Positions 1 through 6,464 of a stretch of DNA of 9,428 nucleotides are shown here, one piece after another. The stretch lies in contig JAURZP010000191.1 of assembly GCA_030653335.1 (NCBI GenBank), positions 1-9,428 of the forward strand, given 5' to 3'. Both the position numbers and the translations under genes were made by a program. The notes below the pieces were generated by a model. The model saw only the letters and a list, made by a program, of their open reading frames with translations, did no database searches and was not told the origin of the DNA. The stretch's first letter is position 1; each line of letters opens with the position of its first letter. The stretch comes from Methanoregula sp. Its GTDB lineage: Archaea > Halobacteriota > Methanomicrobia > Methanomicrobiales > Methanospirillaceae.

Positions 1-275
1 ACTGGGAACATACAGTTGTTCTGGAAAAGATCTTGCCTGCAGATCCCAAAATAAATTATCCGTGTTGCATTGCCGGGAAACGCAATGGTCCTCCTGATGA
101 TGTGGGTGGGGTTTTCGGATACGAAGAGTTCCTTTCGATCATGAAAGATCCCCAGCACGAGGAGCATGACGAGATGGTCGAATGGTACGGTGACATCTAT
201 GATCCAGAAGAGTTTGATTGCGCAGAGGTTGTATTCAATGACCCCGATGCGTGGCTCTCCCTGATGGGCGAGTGA
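1..275 (+). CDS. pRiA4b ORF-3-like protein, C-terminal part (cut by left edge)
   Basis: The reading frame is open from base 3 and ends at TGA 273-275, leaving 90 visible residues; the N-terminal half lies outside the window. Visible sequence carries the hallmarks of the plasmid pRiA4b ORF-3 (IS1096 TnpR-like) family: WEHTVVLEKILP, then YPCCIAGKRNGPPDDVGG, a GYEEFLSIMKDP helix and the MVEWYGDIYDPEEFD block. The family is small, acidic and soluble, often near mobile elements, and has no settled biochemical function. No transposon ends are visible here, so I do not infer mobility. The gene converges on the RecA-like gene at 314-937, with only 38 bases between the two stop codons. The family call is confident; the function is not known. 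Confidence 0.85.
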   Translation, partial: WEHTVVLEKILPADPKINYPCCIAGKRNGPPDDVGGVFGYEEFLSIMKDPQHEEHDEMVEWYGDIYDPEEFDCAEVVFNDPDAWLSLMGE

Positions 276-306
276 CTCTTGCGGGTACAGGTCACCAGGG
301 AGACAA

Positions 307-315
307 TTTTTTTTT
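307..315 (+). terminator. T9 run, probable terminator of the pRiA4b-like gene
   Basis: Nine consecutive T residues begin 32 bases after the stop at 275. Archaeal RNA polymerase terminates on such U-tracts without needing a hairpin. The run reaches into the stop codon of the convergent gene (314-316), so the two 3' ends nearly touch. Inferred from sequence only. Confidence 0.5.
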
Positions 316-937
316 ACACGACCCTCGATGTGGTCGATGCCTCAATCCCCTTATCGGTGATGATAAAAGGCAGCAGCCGCTGGGGAGTAGCTGCATCCTT
401 GATTTTATGCACAGCGAGCGTACGCTCGATCTCGGCCTGGTGAATATCGGTCTTAAACTCGATCACAAGATCTGCCGCCCGCATAATCCTCGTCATCTCC
501 ATAGGGGTGTGAATACCGGTATACACGATAAACAGCATATTCGCACCACGGTTCCTCATCTCTTCGCGGGTTTTTTTCAAAAACTTGAGAGCTTCATCGA
601 TACCGTACCTGATGATGATGGTTGAGAGCGAGTCCACTACGATCCTGCCTCCCGCCATCTGGGGGATGTACATCTCGGGATGGAGATCGTTAACATCCGT
701 CATCCCCACTTCGACATCCCCCTCATTTATCAGGTACGTGCCCTCTTCTCCTCCTTCTGCCCGCCAGAACTGCTTTGCCGAAAGGTCAACACCGGCAACC
801 GGCGTTCCATAGATCATAATGAGGGTCCCCTCAGGAAAACCACCGTCTAAGAGCAGGTTGAGCCCCACAATACCAGTGGTTCGCTTCCTGACCTTTCCGC
901 TGACGGGGATGTCATAGCTGCGGCTTTTTAAATCCAT
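314..937 (-). CDS. RecA/RAD55-like (KaiC-type) ATPase-fold protein with degenerate Walker A
   Basis: A 207-residue single-domain protein of the RecA-superfamily (RAD55/KaiC-like) type that is abundant in methanogens and usually assigned to signal transduction. The N-terminal block TTGIVGLNLLLDGGFPEGTL (residues 20-39) is the typical KaiC-like entry, followed by the P-loop position GTPVAGVDLS at 44-53. The consensus GxxxxGK(T/S) would need Lys-Thr at 50-51, but Val-Asp is present, so ordinary ATP binding and hydrolysis are doubtful. A Walker B-like strand, GGRIVVDSLS, lies at 97-106. The C-terminal part (133-195) keeps the RecA-like strand pattern, including ADLVIEFKT and a late KIKDAATP loop. 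ATG at 937 is the natural start; there is no Shine-Dalgarno, and the TATA candidate just upstream suggests a leaderless transcript. Function is unknown; a regulatory or scaffolding role is an inference. Confidence 0.8.
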   Translation of the reverse strand: MDLKSRSYDIPVSGKVRKRTTGIVGLNLLLDGGFPEGTLIMIYGTPVAGVDLSAKQFWRAEGGEEGTYLINEGDVEVGMTDVNDLHPEMYIPQMAGGRIVVDSLSTIIIRYGIDEALKFLKKTREEMRNRGANMLFIVYTGIHTPMEMTRIMRAADLVIEFKTDIHQAEIERTLAVHKIKDAATPQRLLPFIITDKGIEASTTSRVV

Positions 938-952
938 CGGAGATACACCGGC

Positions 953-965
953 TAATATTATTTAC
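953..965 (-). promoter_or_regulatory. TATA-box candidate for the RecA-like gene
   Basis: The minus strand reads GTAAATAATATTA, centred about 22 bases before the ATG at 937. This spacing, with no ribosome binding site between, fits an archaeal TATA box driving a leaderless or nearly leaderless mRNA. No BRE was clearly recognised. Confidence 0.45.
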
Positions 966-1028
966 AGCCTGCTTAAAAGGTTTTTGGAGGTCGGCCCCTT
1001 TTGTCGCAGAATCTTCCGCTAAATGGCA

Positions 1029-2570
1029 TTACGAGCCAGATCCTCTGAACTTTTCCCGGAGATCCCTTCGCAACAACTTCCAGCCATGAACACGAGGCAG
1101 CGAATCTAAAATCATGAGTTTTCGCGGAATCTTATAACCGGCAAGATGGGCCCGGCAGTATGTTTCAAGCTGGGGTTCAGTGAGAGTCATTCCCGGTTTG
1201 AGCACAACCGCAGCAATCGGGACTTCGCCTTTTCGTTCATCGGGAACACCAAATACCGCAACATCAGCAATTGCCGGGTGCCGGATGATCGTGTTCTCAA
1301 CTTCTGTGGGATAGATCTTCCAGCCCGACATGATGATCATGTCCTTTTTCCGGTCAGTGATGTACAGGATACCTTCCTTATCGAGATACCCGATATCCCC
1401 GGTAAGGAACCAGCCGTCATCTAAAAATACTTCGGATGTCGCTTCCGGCATCTGCCAGTAGCCGTGCGCAACGGAGGGACCGCGGAGCGCAATCTCACCG
1501 GTTTCTAAAACAGCCATCTCTATCTCCGGGTTTGCGGCATCCACAATCTTCACTTCTGTGTACCCTACTGCTACACCCACGCTCTGATAATTTTTCGTCA
1601 GGTGCGGGTACCCGGGCAGCGTTGTCGTACCTGATCCGATCACAATGGTCTCGGAGAGTCCGTACGAATTCGCAACCGGTATATGATACCGCTGGTCAAA
1701 CGCTTCCCAGACTGCCGGGAGGAGCTGGCCACCACCCGAGATGATTACCCGGGCATGGGAGAGGCGCTGTTCTGTGCCGATCGGGGCGGTGTTGAGCGAG
1801 TGGATAACCGGTGGCATACCGGCCAGCACGGTGACCTTGTACTGCTCGGCAAGCGCAAGATACCGCTCGAGTTCAAAGCGTTCCATCATTACGTACGTGC
1901 CACCAGAACGGAGCATCGAGAGCCCCCATGAGAGCCCGACGTGGCCCATCGGATAGATACCGAGATACACATCGTCCGGGCACATCCGCAGGGCTTCACG
2001 TTCGGCATCGAGTGCGGTCATCCAGTTGCCATGGGAGAGCATCGCTCCTTTTGGTTTTCCTGTTGTGCCTGCCGTGTACTGGATATGGCAGAGATCGTCC
2101 GGAGCACAGTTGGTTGCCCGCATGGATGACGGTGCTGGGGGATACGATGCCCATGCAACAGATCCCGTGCAGGATCCTGCGGTGCAGATGATATGCACAA
2201 GTGTCCCGGCTTGTGTCCTTATCTTGTCAACAACAGCTAACCCTTGCGCATCGGTGATCAATGCAACAGCACCGGCATTATTGATCGCATGCAGCAGTTC
2301 TTCGCTCCGGTACACAATATTGGTCGGGACTGCCACTGCACCGATCCGCCAGATGGCAAAGTAACTGATGAGATATTCGGGCGAACTGTCAAGGTAGATG
2401 CAGACACGATCACCTTTTTTCACACCAAGGTTCACCAGCCCCTGCCCGATGCGGTTCATCTCATCACGGAGTTTACCGTAACTGTACGTCTCGTTGCGGG
2501 TGGGGCAGATGAATGCGGCTTTCGCTTCAGGAACGCTCTTTGCATCAAGCAGTGTGGTGACGTTGGACAT
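1029..2570 (-). CDS. AMP-forming acyl-CoA synthetase (ANL superfamily)
   Basis: A full-length 513-residue ANL-superfamily ligase: it adenylates a carboxylic acid with ATP, then transfers the acyl group to CoA. The phosphate loop is YTAGTTGKPKG at 165-175, A5 is SYGLSET at 302-308, GEIALRGPSVAHGYW is at 358-372, A7 is FLTGD at 388-392 and the A8 hinge block is ITDRKKDMIIMSGWKIYP at 404-421. The C-terminal A10 motif is LPRVHGWKLLRRDLR (491-505): the catalytic lysine is kept (Lys498), but the usual preceding Gly is Trp497. The overall look is of a medium/long-chain fatty-acid or aryl-acid CoA ligase; substrate cannot be read from sequence. No signal peptide or membrane segment is seen, so it is cytoplasmic. 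It is monocistronic here. ATG at 2570 matches the usual short N-terminus; no Shine-Dalgarno is evident. Confidence 0.93.
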   Translation of the reverse strand: MSNVTTLLDAKSVPEAKAAFICPTRNETYSYGKLRDEMNRIGQGLVNLGVKKGDRVCIYLDSSPEYLISYFAIWRIGAVAVPTNIVYRSEELLHAINNAGAVALITDAQGLAVVDKIRTQAGTLVHIICTAGSCTGSVAWASYPPAPSSMRATNCAPDDLCHIQYTAGTTGKPKGAMLSHGNWMTALDAEREALRMCPDDVYLGIYPMGHVGLSWGLSMLRSGGTYVMMERFELERYLALAEQYKVTVLAGMPPVIHSLNTAPIGTEQRLSHARVIISGGGQLLPAVWEAFDQRYHIPVANSYGLSETIVIGSGTTTLPGYPHLTKNYQSVGVAVGYTEVKIVDAANPEIEMAVLETGEIALRGPSVAHGYWQMPEATSEVFLDDGWFLTGDIGYLDKEGILYITDRKKDMIIMSGWKIYPTEVENTIIRHPAIADVAVFGVPDERKGEVPIAAVVLKPGMTLTEPQLETYCRAHLAGYKIPRKLMILDSLPRVHGWKLLRRDLREKFRGSGS

Positions 2571-2593
2571 GGCAGTGCCGGAGATTTTCTGGT

Positions 2594-2621
2594 GATAAAA
2601 ATAAGACGTTGGGATATTTAG
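2594..2621 (-). promoter_or_regulatory. Promoter region candidates for the acyl-CoA synthetase
   Basis: On the minus strand two AT-rich elements precede the ATG at 2570: CTAAATATC (2613-2621) and TTATTTTTATC (2594-2604). The first would give a leader of about 20 bases, the second a leaderless mRNA. I cannot decide between them from sequence. Confidence 0.3.
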
Positions 2622-2736
2622 GATCGTGCATTATCCTGATTGGAGGGATGATGCTTGTGAGTGGGTAATAAAAAATCGGTTTTATCTACCCGTAATAGCA
2701 TCCCAAAGAGGATTATTCTGAGCCGGTCGTTGGACA

Positions 2737-2750
2737 AAATTAAAAAAATT
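2737..2750 (-). terminator. U-tract terminator of the ECF operon
   Basis: Read on the minus strand, the bases after the ecfT stop at 2784 run into AAATTTTTTTAATTTT, with seven T at 2742-2748. This is a good archaeal T-rich terminator about 40 bases past the last gene. The rest of the 2571-2783 gap shows only AT-rich sequence and no coding potential. Confidence 0.5.
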
Positions 2751-2783
2751 TGAGAATTGCTGAGTTTTTACCTCATAAGAGGA

Positions 2784-3578
2784 TCAGAGTATCTGTTTTG
2801 CGATTAACGCAACATATCCACATCCTGCGGCTATGAGAACAATGATCGTGGCATAATCTCTGGTCTGGAATGCAAACTCCCTGATACGGGTCCGTGTTCT
2901 TGTACGATAACCCCGGATATCAATCGTAAGTCCCAGCACAGTCGCCCGGGCAAGGGCGTTTGACACCAGCGGGATCACAATCGGCGCAACACTGCGGACT
3001 TTTCCAAGTATCCCTGTCCCCGGGTTGTACCCGCGTGCCAGCTGTGCTTCATGAATCCGTTTCCCTTCGATCTGGAGGGTGGGAATAAAACGCAGCGCGA
3101 TAAGGAACATCAGGGTATAATCAACCGGGATCTTCATACGCTCCATGGTGTGGACAATATCCCGCGGTTGCGTTGAGATCACAAAGAGCTGGAAGACACA
3201 GATGAGCACCATAAACCGGAGGGTGAGCACAAGCCCGAAATCAATCGCACCGGTGGTTACCGGGAAGTGTCCCCCGATACCGGGAATTGCTGACGGTATA
3301 AGGTAACCAATCGTCTCCCCGCTTGGCATCGTGATGATGGTAAGACCAATGAGGATGATACTCATGACAGCAATCAGCTTAAACTGCTGCATCACTTCCG
3401 CACTGAGGCTGGCACCGTAAGCAATAATCAAAACCGCAATGACCAGCACGATGAGGAACAGTAAATTTGTCGAAAGTATGGACATCAGGCCGAACAGGAG
3501 GATGAACGCGATCTTTGTAAACGGGTGGAGCCGGTGGAAGAACCCGTCTTTATGAACATAGGCAAGAATCTCTGCCAT
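2784..3578 (-). CDS. ecfT: ECF transporter transmembrane component EcfT (CbiQ family)
   Basis: A 264-residue integral membrane protein that couples ATP hydrolysis in EcfA to movement of the S component in an energy-coupling-factor importer. Hydrophobic segments are seen at about 21-55 (probably two helices), 66-84, 113-135 and 242-260. The cytoplasmic coupling region contains STQPRDIVHTMERMKIP (135-151) and RFIPTLQIEGKRIHEAQLAR (163-182). The two short motifs that dock into the ATPases are ARG at 181-183 and IRG at 221-223; the second is ARG in most relatives. A basic RTRTRTRIRE stretch follows. ATG at 3578 directly follows the TAA of ecfA (3579-3581), so the genes abut with no gap and are surely co-transcribed. 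Family assignment is firm. Confidence 0.93.
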   Translation of the reverse strand: MAEILAYVHKDGFFHRLHPFTKIAFILLFGLMSILSTNLLFLIVLVIAVLIIAYGASLSAEVMQQFKLIAVMSIILIGLTIITMPSGETIGYLIPSAIPGIGGHFPVTTGAIDFGLVLTLRFMVLICVFQLFVISTQPRDIVHTMERMKIPVDYTLMFLIALRFIPTLQIEGKRIHEAQLARGYNPGTGILGKVRSVAPIVIPLVSNALARATVLGLTIDIRGYRTRTRTRIREFAFQTRDYATIIVLIAAGCGYVALIAKQIL

Positions 3579-5033
3579 TTAGTTACCCCCTGTAAAAGAG
3601 TCCGATACAATCGTTCCTTTCTCCATGGTGATAATCCGGTCCACACAGTTAATGGCTATATCACGGTTGTGGGTGATGACGATAATTGTATGTCCTTTCT
3701 GCTGGAGCTTCTTTAAGATCTCAAGCACAAGCCGTGCCTCATTCCCGTCAAGTCCGGTAGTTGGCTCATCCAGCACAATAATTGCCGGTTGCATGGCAAT
3801 CACGCAGGCGATTGCTAGCCGCTGCCGTTCACCGCGGGAGAGCCACCGGGGGTAGAGTGCTCTGGTATGCACAAGCCCTACTTCTGAAAGCGCAGCATCG
3901 ATGATCTTATCCCCATCAGTAATGCCGAGGTTCTTTAACCCGAATTCCACCTCCTCTTTTACGGTATCAGCAAAGAACATGTGGTCAGGGTTCTGGAACA
4001 CGAGGCCAACATGTCGGGCAAGATCGGTGATGCTGCATTCACGGGTATTTTTACCGTTTACTATGACATCGCCCCGCGTCGGGGTCAGCAACCGGTTGAA
4101 ATGCTTGACGAGCGTTGTTTTCCCGGAACCGTTCTCCCCTACCAGTGCAACAAATTCCCCGGGCTGGATGGTAAGGCTGATCGTATCAAGGGCAAGTATA
4201 TCGCCATATGCGTACGAAAGTTCCCTTACATTGATGATGGGACCGGGGGCCCCATCGGATTTCATTGTGGCTGTGGTCTTTTCCTGGAGATTCCGTATTC
4301 CTGAAAAGTCTGCAATTACGATCTTTTTCAAACGATCATCTGCGAGCAGCACATCAGGTCTTCCAATCGCACTGATCTGCCCTTCTTCCATCACAACAAG
4401 AGTGTCTACCATCTCTTTGAAATGTGCATATTTGTGTTCCACAAGCAGGATCGTCTTTCCCTGAGCTTTGAGATCCTGAAGAATTCCAACAATCCGTTTT
4501 GTTGCATGTTCATCAAGTTCGGAAGTGGGTTCATCGAGAATCAGGATATCGTTTCCTAGTGCCAGCGTTGCAGCGAGTGCCACCCGCTGCTTCTGGCCCC
4601 CGGAGAGATTATGCGGAGACCGGTTGCGCAATTCATCAAGATAGGTAGTAGCGATGATCGATGCGAGCCGTTCTTCTGTTGCAGCAACATCCAAACCCCG
4701 GTGTTCGATTGCAGAGAGGATCTCTTCTTCGACAGTGGTAAAGATCATCTGGGCTTCAGGATCATCAAAAACAATTCCAATCTTCTGTGCCAATGCAGTA
4801 AGATCAGGGTAATCCTTTATATCGATCGCATCAACGGTCACCAGGCCTTCTTTTTTGCCGCCATATTCATGGTGAAGGATTCCTGATGCCGCAAGACAGA
4901 GTGTGGTCTTACCGGCACCGGATGGCCCGGTCACCATAACGCAGCTTCCCTTTTTTAAGGATAAAGAAAGATGGTGCAGGGCTTTCTGCACGGTGTGGGG
5001 ATAAGTGTAACTGATATTTTTAAGCTTGATCAT
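3579..5033 (-). CDS. ecfA: Fused double ATP-binding protein of ECF transporter (EcfA-EcfA')
   Basis: A 484-residue protein with two ABC ATPase domains in one chain, the energising subunit of an ECF importer on the cytoplasmic face. Domain 1 (about 1-245): Walker A GPSGAGKTT 36-44, signature LSGGQKQR 143-150, Walker B ILILDE 163-168, SELD 171-174, switch His200. Domain 2 (about 266-484): Walker A GENGSGKTT 299-307, Q-loop FQNPD with Gln347, signature LSRGERQR 398-405, Walker B IIVLDE 418-423, switch His455. Two departures stand out: the Q-loop of domain 1 reads FDDPEAQ, with Asp90 where Gln is expected, and the domain 2 signature is LSRGE. ATG at 5033 overlaps the TGA of the S-component gene (ATGA, 5030-5033), with GAGG six bases ahead as ribosome binding site. 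Very secure call. Confidence 0.95.
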   Translation of the reverse strand: MIKLKNISYTYPHTVQKALHHLSLSLKKGSCVMVTGPSGAGKTTLCLAASGILHHEYGGKKEGLVTVDAIDIKDYPDLTALAQKIGIVFDDPEAQMIFTTVEEEILSAIEHRGLDVAATEERLASIIATTYLDELRNRSPHNLSGGQKQRVALAATLALGNDILILDEPTSELDEHATKRIVGILQDLKAQGKTILLVEHKYAHFKEMVDTLVVMEEGQISAIGRPDVLLADDRLKKIVIADFSGIRNLQEKTTATMKSDGAPGPIINVRELSYAYGDILALDTISLTIQPGEFVALVGENGSGKTTLVKHFNRLLTPTRGDVIVNGKNTRECSITDLARHVGLVFQNPDHMFFADTVKEEVEFGLKNLGITDGDKIIDAALSEVGLVHTRALYPRWLSRGERQRLAIACVIAMQPAIIVLDEPTTGLDGNEARLVLEILKKLQQKGHTIIVITHNRDIAINCVDRIITMEKGTIVSDSFTGGN

Positions 5034-5554
5034 TCCTGTCCTCGTGACAATACCCGGCTGGCAGGTATGTAGAGGATTTGGACGATAACGGCATTAAATA
5101 CCGCAGTTATGACTACGATCGGCACAAATATGATGATAAAACCCTCCAGGGTGGCATATTTTGCAAGGATCTTGGGGGCTACGGCGATGAGCGCAAGGGC
5201 GGCAAAAGTAAACCCGCTTGCAAGAGTTGAAATGAATGTTGTGGCAATGGGTGCGAATTTTGATCTGTTTTGTATGAGCGCATATATGCCAAAACAGAAC
5301 AGTGCCCCGACAGGTTCGCTGATAAGATTGGCGGGAGGGAATATGGAACCCGAGATCAACATCGAGAGGATACCGGCTACAAGTCCGATACCCAATGCCT
5401 CAAAGACTTTCGGGCGGATGAGGATGATCGCAAGACAGTAAAATGCGATGATCATGTTCGGGGTGAGCGGGGTGTGGAGCATAGCTAAAAAATAGCGAAG
5501 TATCGCTCCAATAGCAAGCAGGATTCCGACAATAGCAATATCTTTTGACTTCAT
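5030..5554 (-). CDS. ECF transporter S component, TrpP-like (substrate-binding membrane protein)
   Basis: A 174-residue hydrophobic protein, first in the operon with ecfA and ecfT, which places it as the substrate-binding S component. Helices lie roughly at 5-25, 33-47, 52-70, 82-95, 101-127 and 138-162, the six expected. The N-terminus (MKSKDIAIVGILLAIGAILR), the following TPNMIIAFYCLAIILI and the loop SGSIFPPANLISEPV resemble the TrpP tryptophan-transporter family; this is from memory of the family, so tryptophan or a related ring compound is a suggestion only. The frame stays open upstream to 5782, but the extra residues are hydrophilic and the conserved start is ATG 5554. An alternative ATG at 5620, in frame and near the predicted transcription start, would add 22 residues and remove most of the leader. 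Confidence 0.85.
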   Translation of the reverse strand: MKSKDIAIVGILLAIGAILRYFLAMLHTPLTPNMIIAFYCLAIILIRPKVFEALGIGLVAGILSMLISGSIFPPANLISEPVGALFCFGIYALIQNRSKFAPIATTFISTLASGFTFAALALIAVAPKILAKYATLEGFIIIFVPIVVITAVFNAVIVQILYIPASRVLSRGQE

Positions 5555-5602
5555 GGTAAACACTTCATATTCCGGATTCTGGTAAACAGACGATAGTAAA
5601 CA
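5555..5602 (-). repeat. Iterated octamer TGTTTACY in the ECF operon leader
   Basis: Minus-strand copies are TGTTTACC at 5555-5562, directly touching the ATG of the S-component gene, TGTTTACC at 5581-5588 and TGTTTACT at 5595-5602. A related TGGTTACC lies at 5612-5619, inside the dyad described separately. Spacers, read with transcription, are 9, 6 and 18 bases. All copies have one orientation and sit between the predicted transcription start and the start codon, so they could be operators or an RNA element. Confidence 0.55.
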
Positions 5603-5611
5603 TAAGTCTTC

Positions 5612-5630
5612 GGTAACCATTTTGGTTGAC
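5612..5630 (-). promoter_or_regulatory. Candidate operator dyad over the ECF operon transcription start
   Basis: Minus strand GTCAACCAAAATGGTTACC: AACC and GGTT pair exactly around a five-base centre, and the outer bases pair partly. It lies about 25 bases downstream of the TATA candidate at 5647-5656, so a bound protein would block initiation. A regulator is not identified in the window; the role is inferred. Confidence 0.4.
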
Positions 5631-5646
5631 GGAGTTATGCACTGAT

Positions 5647-5656
5647 GTATATTTTT
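5647..5656 (-). promoter_or_regulatory. TATA-box candidate of the ECF operon
   Basis: The minus strand reads AAAAATATAC preceded by AAC, a reasonable archaeal TATA box. It predicts transcription starting near 5625 and a leader of about 70 bases to the ATG at 5554. Weaker AT-rich elements occur further upstream near 5672 and 5718. Confidence 0.45.
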
Positions 5657-5882
5657 GTTCATTCGTGTATTAAAATGTAACTTTTGAACGGATTGTCCAA
5701 ACCGGGAAAGAGTATTTTTTAGTAGCCCTGTTTTTCCGGATCGGTTGTTCCAGTCCTGGACATGCGGTGACCTGCACTTCAATCAACTCATTTTTCTCAT
5801 GCGAGTTGAGGAATCCTAAAGAGCCATAATTTCAGGGATAGAGTTCTGGGTTTTTTATTTCAGAAGGTTGTGGATACAGGTG

Positions 5883-5893
5883 CGTAAATAATT
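5883..5893 (+). promoter_or_regulatory. TATA-box candidate of the 99-residue protein gene
   Basis: CGTAAATAATTT lies so that transcription would start near 5910, giving a leader of about 65 bases whose 5' end is the hairpin at 5909-5932. The assignment is weak because other AT-rich stretches lie nearby. Confidence 0.3.
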
Positions 5894-5908
5894 TCTATTC
5901 CTTAACTC

Positions 5909-5932
5909 CCCCTGCCTGGAAATAAGCAGGGG
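5909..5932 (+). other. Perfect 7-bp hairpin in the leader of the small gene
   Basis: CCCCTGC (5909-5915) pairs exactly with GCAGGGG (5926-5932) around a ten-base loop CTGGAAATAA. It is GC-rich in AT-rich surroundings and ends 45 bases before the ATG at 5978. No T-run follows on either strand, so it is not an ordinary terminator; it may be a 5' mRNA structure or a protein-binding dyad. Confidence 0.5.
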
Positions 5933-5977
5933 CAAGCTATTTCTGTAACAACTCCAGTAATATCTGTCCTGACACTT

Positions 5978-6277
5978 ATGGCTGAAGATACTCATAATCC
6001 ACAAACCTCTTCGAATTCTCAAAACGTCCAGAGCACACGGAGAGATGCTCCACGGTACCACGGCAACCAGCGTCGCAATACCTACCGGCAACAGACCCCG
6101 CGACCGGCAGAGAAGCCGGCAGAAAAACCGCAGGAATCAAAAGAACTTAATCCGGATGAGGAAGAGACTGAGCAGGACAGGATCTCTGCCCCGTCCCGGC
6201 ATTCCCGTGGAGGCGGTCGGGGTAAGCCACCGAAACGGGTCATAGAGGAATGGGCCAACGATATCTACTGCGAGTGA
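5978..6277 (+). CDS. Small disordered, charged protein with conserved-looking C-terminal tail
   Basis: A 99-residue protein I do not recognise. It is almost wholly low-complexity and polar: Ser/Asn/Gln-rich at 8-18, Arg/Gln-rich at 22-40, a PAEKPAEKPQESKEL repeat at 43-57, an acidic NPDEEETEQD run, then RHSRGGGRGKPPKR at 74-87. It ends in the only ordered-looking segment, VIEEWANDIYCE. No membrane segment, signal peptide or Cys pair is present. The basic Arg/Gly stretches suggest nucleic-acid or protein contact, but this is inference. It is alone on the plus strand, has promoter-like sequence and a hairpin before it, and is followed by tandem T-runs, all favouring a real gene. ATG at 5978 is the first in-frame start. 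Confidence 0.65.
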   Translation: MAEDTHNPQTSSNSQNVQSTRRDAPRYHGNQRRNTYRQQTPRPAEKPAEKPQESKELNPDEEETEQDRISAPSRHSRGGGRGKPPKRVIEEWANDIYCE

Positions 6278-6315
6278 TGGAGCCGGGCGTTGAGGATGCG
6301 CGGGAATTCCGGATC

Positions 6316-6362
6316 TTTTTTTTGGATTTTTTGCACGGATAATGTATTCGATTTTTTTTTTT
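6316..6362 (+). terminator. Tandem T-run terminators after the small gene
   Basis: Three T-tracts follow the stop at 6277: eight T at 6316-6323, six at 6327-6332 and eleven at 6352-6362. Such serial U-tracts are typical strong archaeal terminators and support transcription of the small gene. The remaining bases to 6473 show no gene. Confidence 0.6.
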
Positions 6363-6464
6363 AGAAACGTCTACTGGGGACATACGACACTCCCCGGATA
6401 ATTCCTTACGGTCAATTGGTTGAAAAGACGATTAAGGTTTCAGAAGTATTTTGTCGGATATGGG

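Larger units (their letters stand above)
5555..5977. other. 423-base divergent intergenic region
   Basis: This stretch separates the leftward ECF operon from the rightward small gene at 5978. It contains, left to right: the octamer array, a dyad at 5612-5630, a TATA candidate at 5647-5656, and a 7-bp inverted repeat TCAACTC/GAGTTGA at 5783-5789 and 5803-5809 with a 13-base loop. Near the rightward gene are a TATA-like element and a perfect 7-bp hairpin at 5909-5932. I see no convincing gene, tRNA or mobile-element remnant in it. Confidence 0.6.

Noticed and set aside
1..275. Mobile element suggested by the pRiA4b ORF-3 family
   Set aside because: No transposase, terminal repeats or target duplication is visible; the family also occurs outside mobile elements.
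251..625. Plus-strand frame across the RecA-like gene
   Set aside because: It is the antisense shadow of a well-supported protein and starts inside the previous gene.
3901..4464. 187-codon plus-strand frame opposite ecfA
   Set aside because: Antisense shadow of the conserved ATPase motifs; composition is not protein-like.
5660..5672. Thirteen bases ATTCGTGTATTAA shared with the promoter region near 7757-7769 (other strand)
   Set aside because: About one shared 13-mer is expected by chance in a window of this size, and the sequence is AT-rich.
5030..5782. Longer 250-residue version of the S component beginning at 5782
   Set aside because: The extra 76 residues are hydrophilic, start with TTG, and overlap the promoter candidate; the family-like start is ATG 5554.
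5855..6091. Minus-strand reading frame of 78 codons over the small gene
   Set aside because: It overlaps the plus-strand gene and its leader, and shows no recognisable protein features.
6376..6395. Possible hairpin GGGGA/TCCCC after the tandem T-runs
   Set aside because: Only five pairs with a ten-base loop, and not adjacent to a T-run on either strand in a terminator arrangement.
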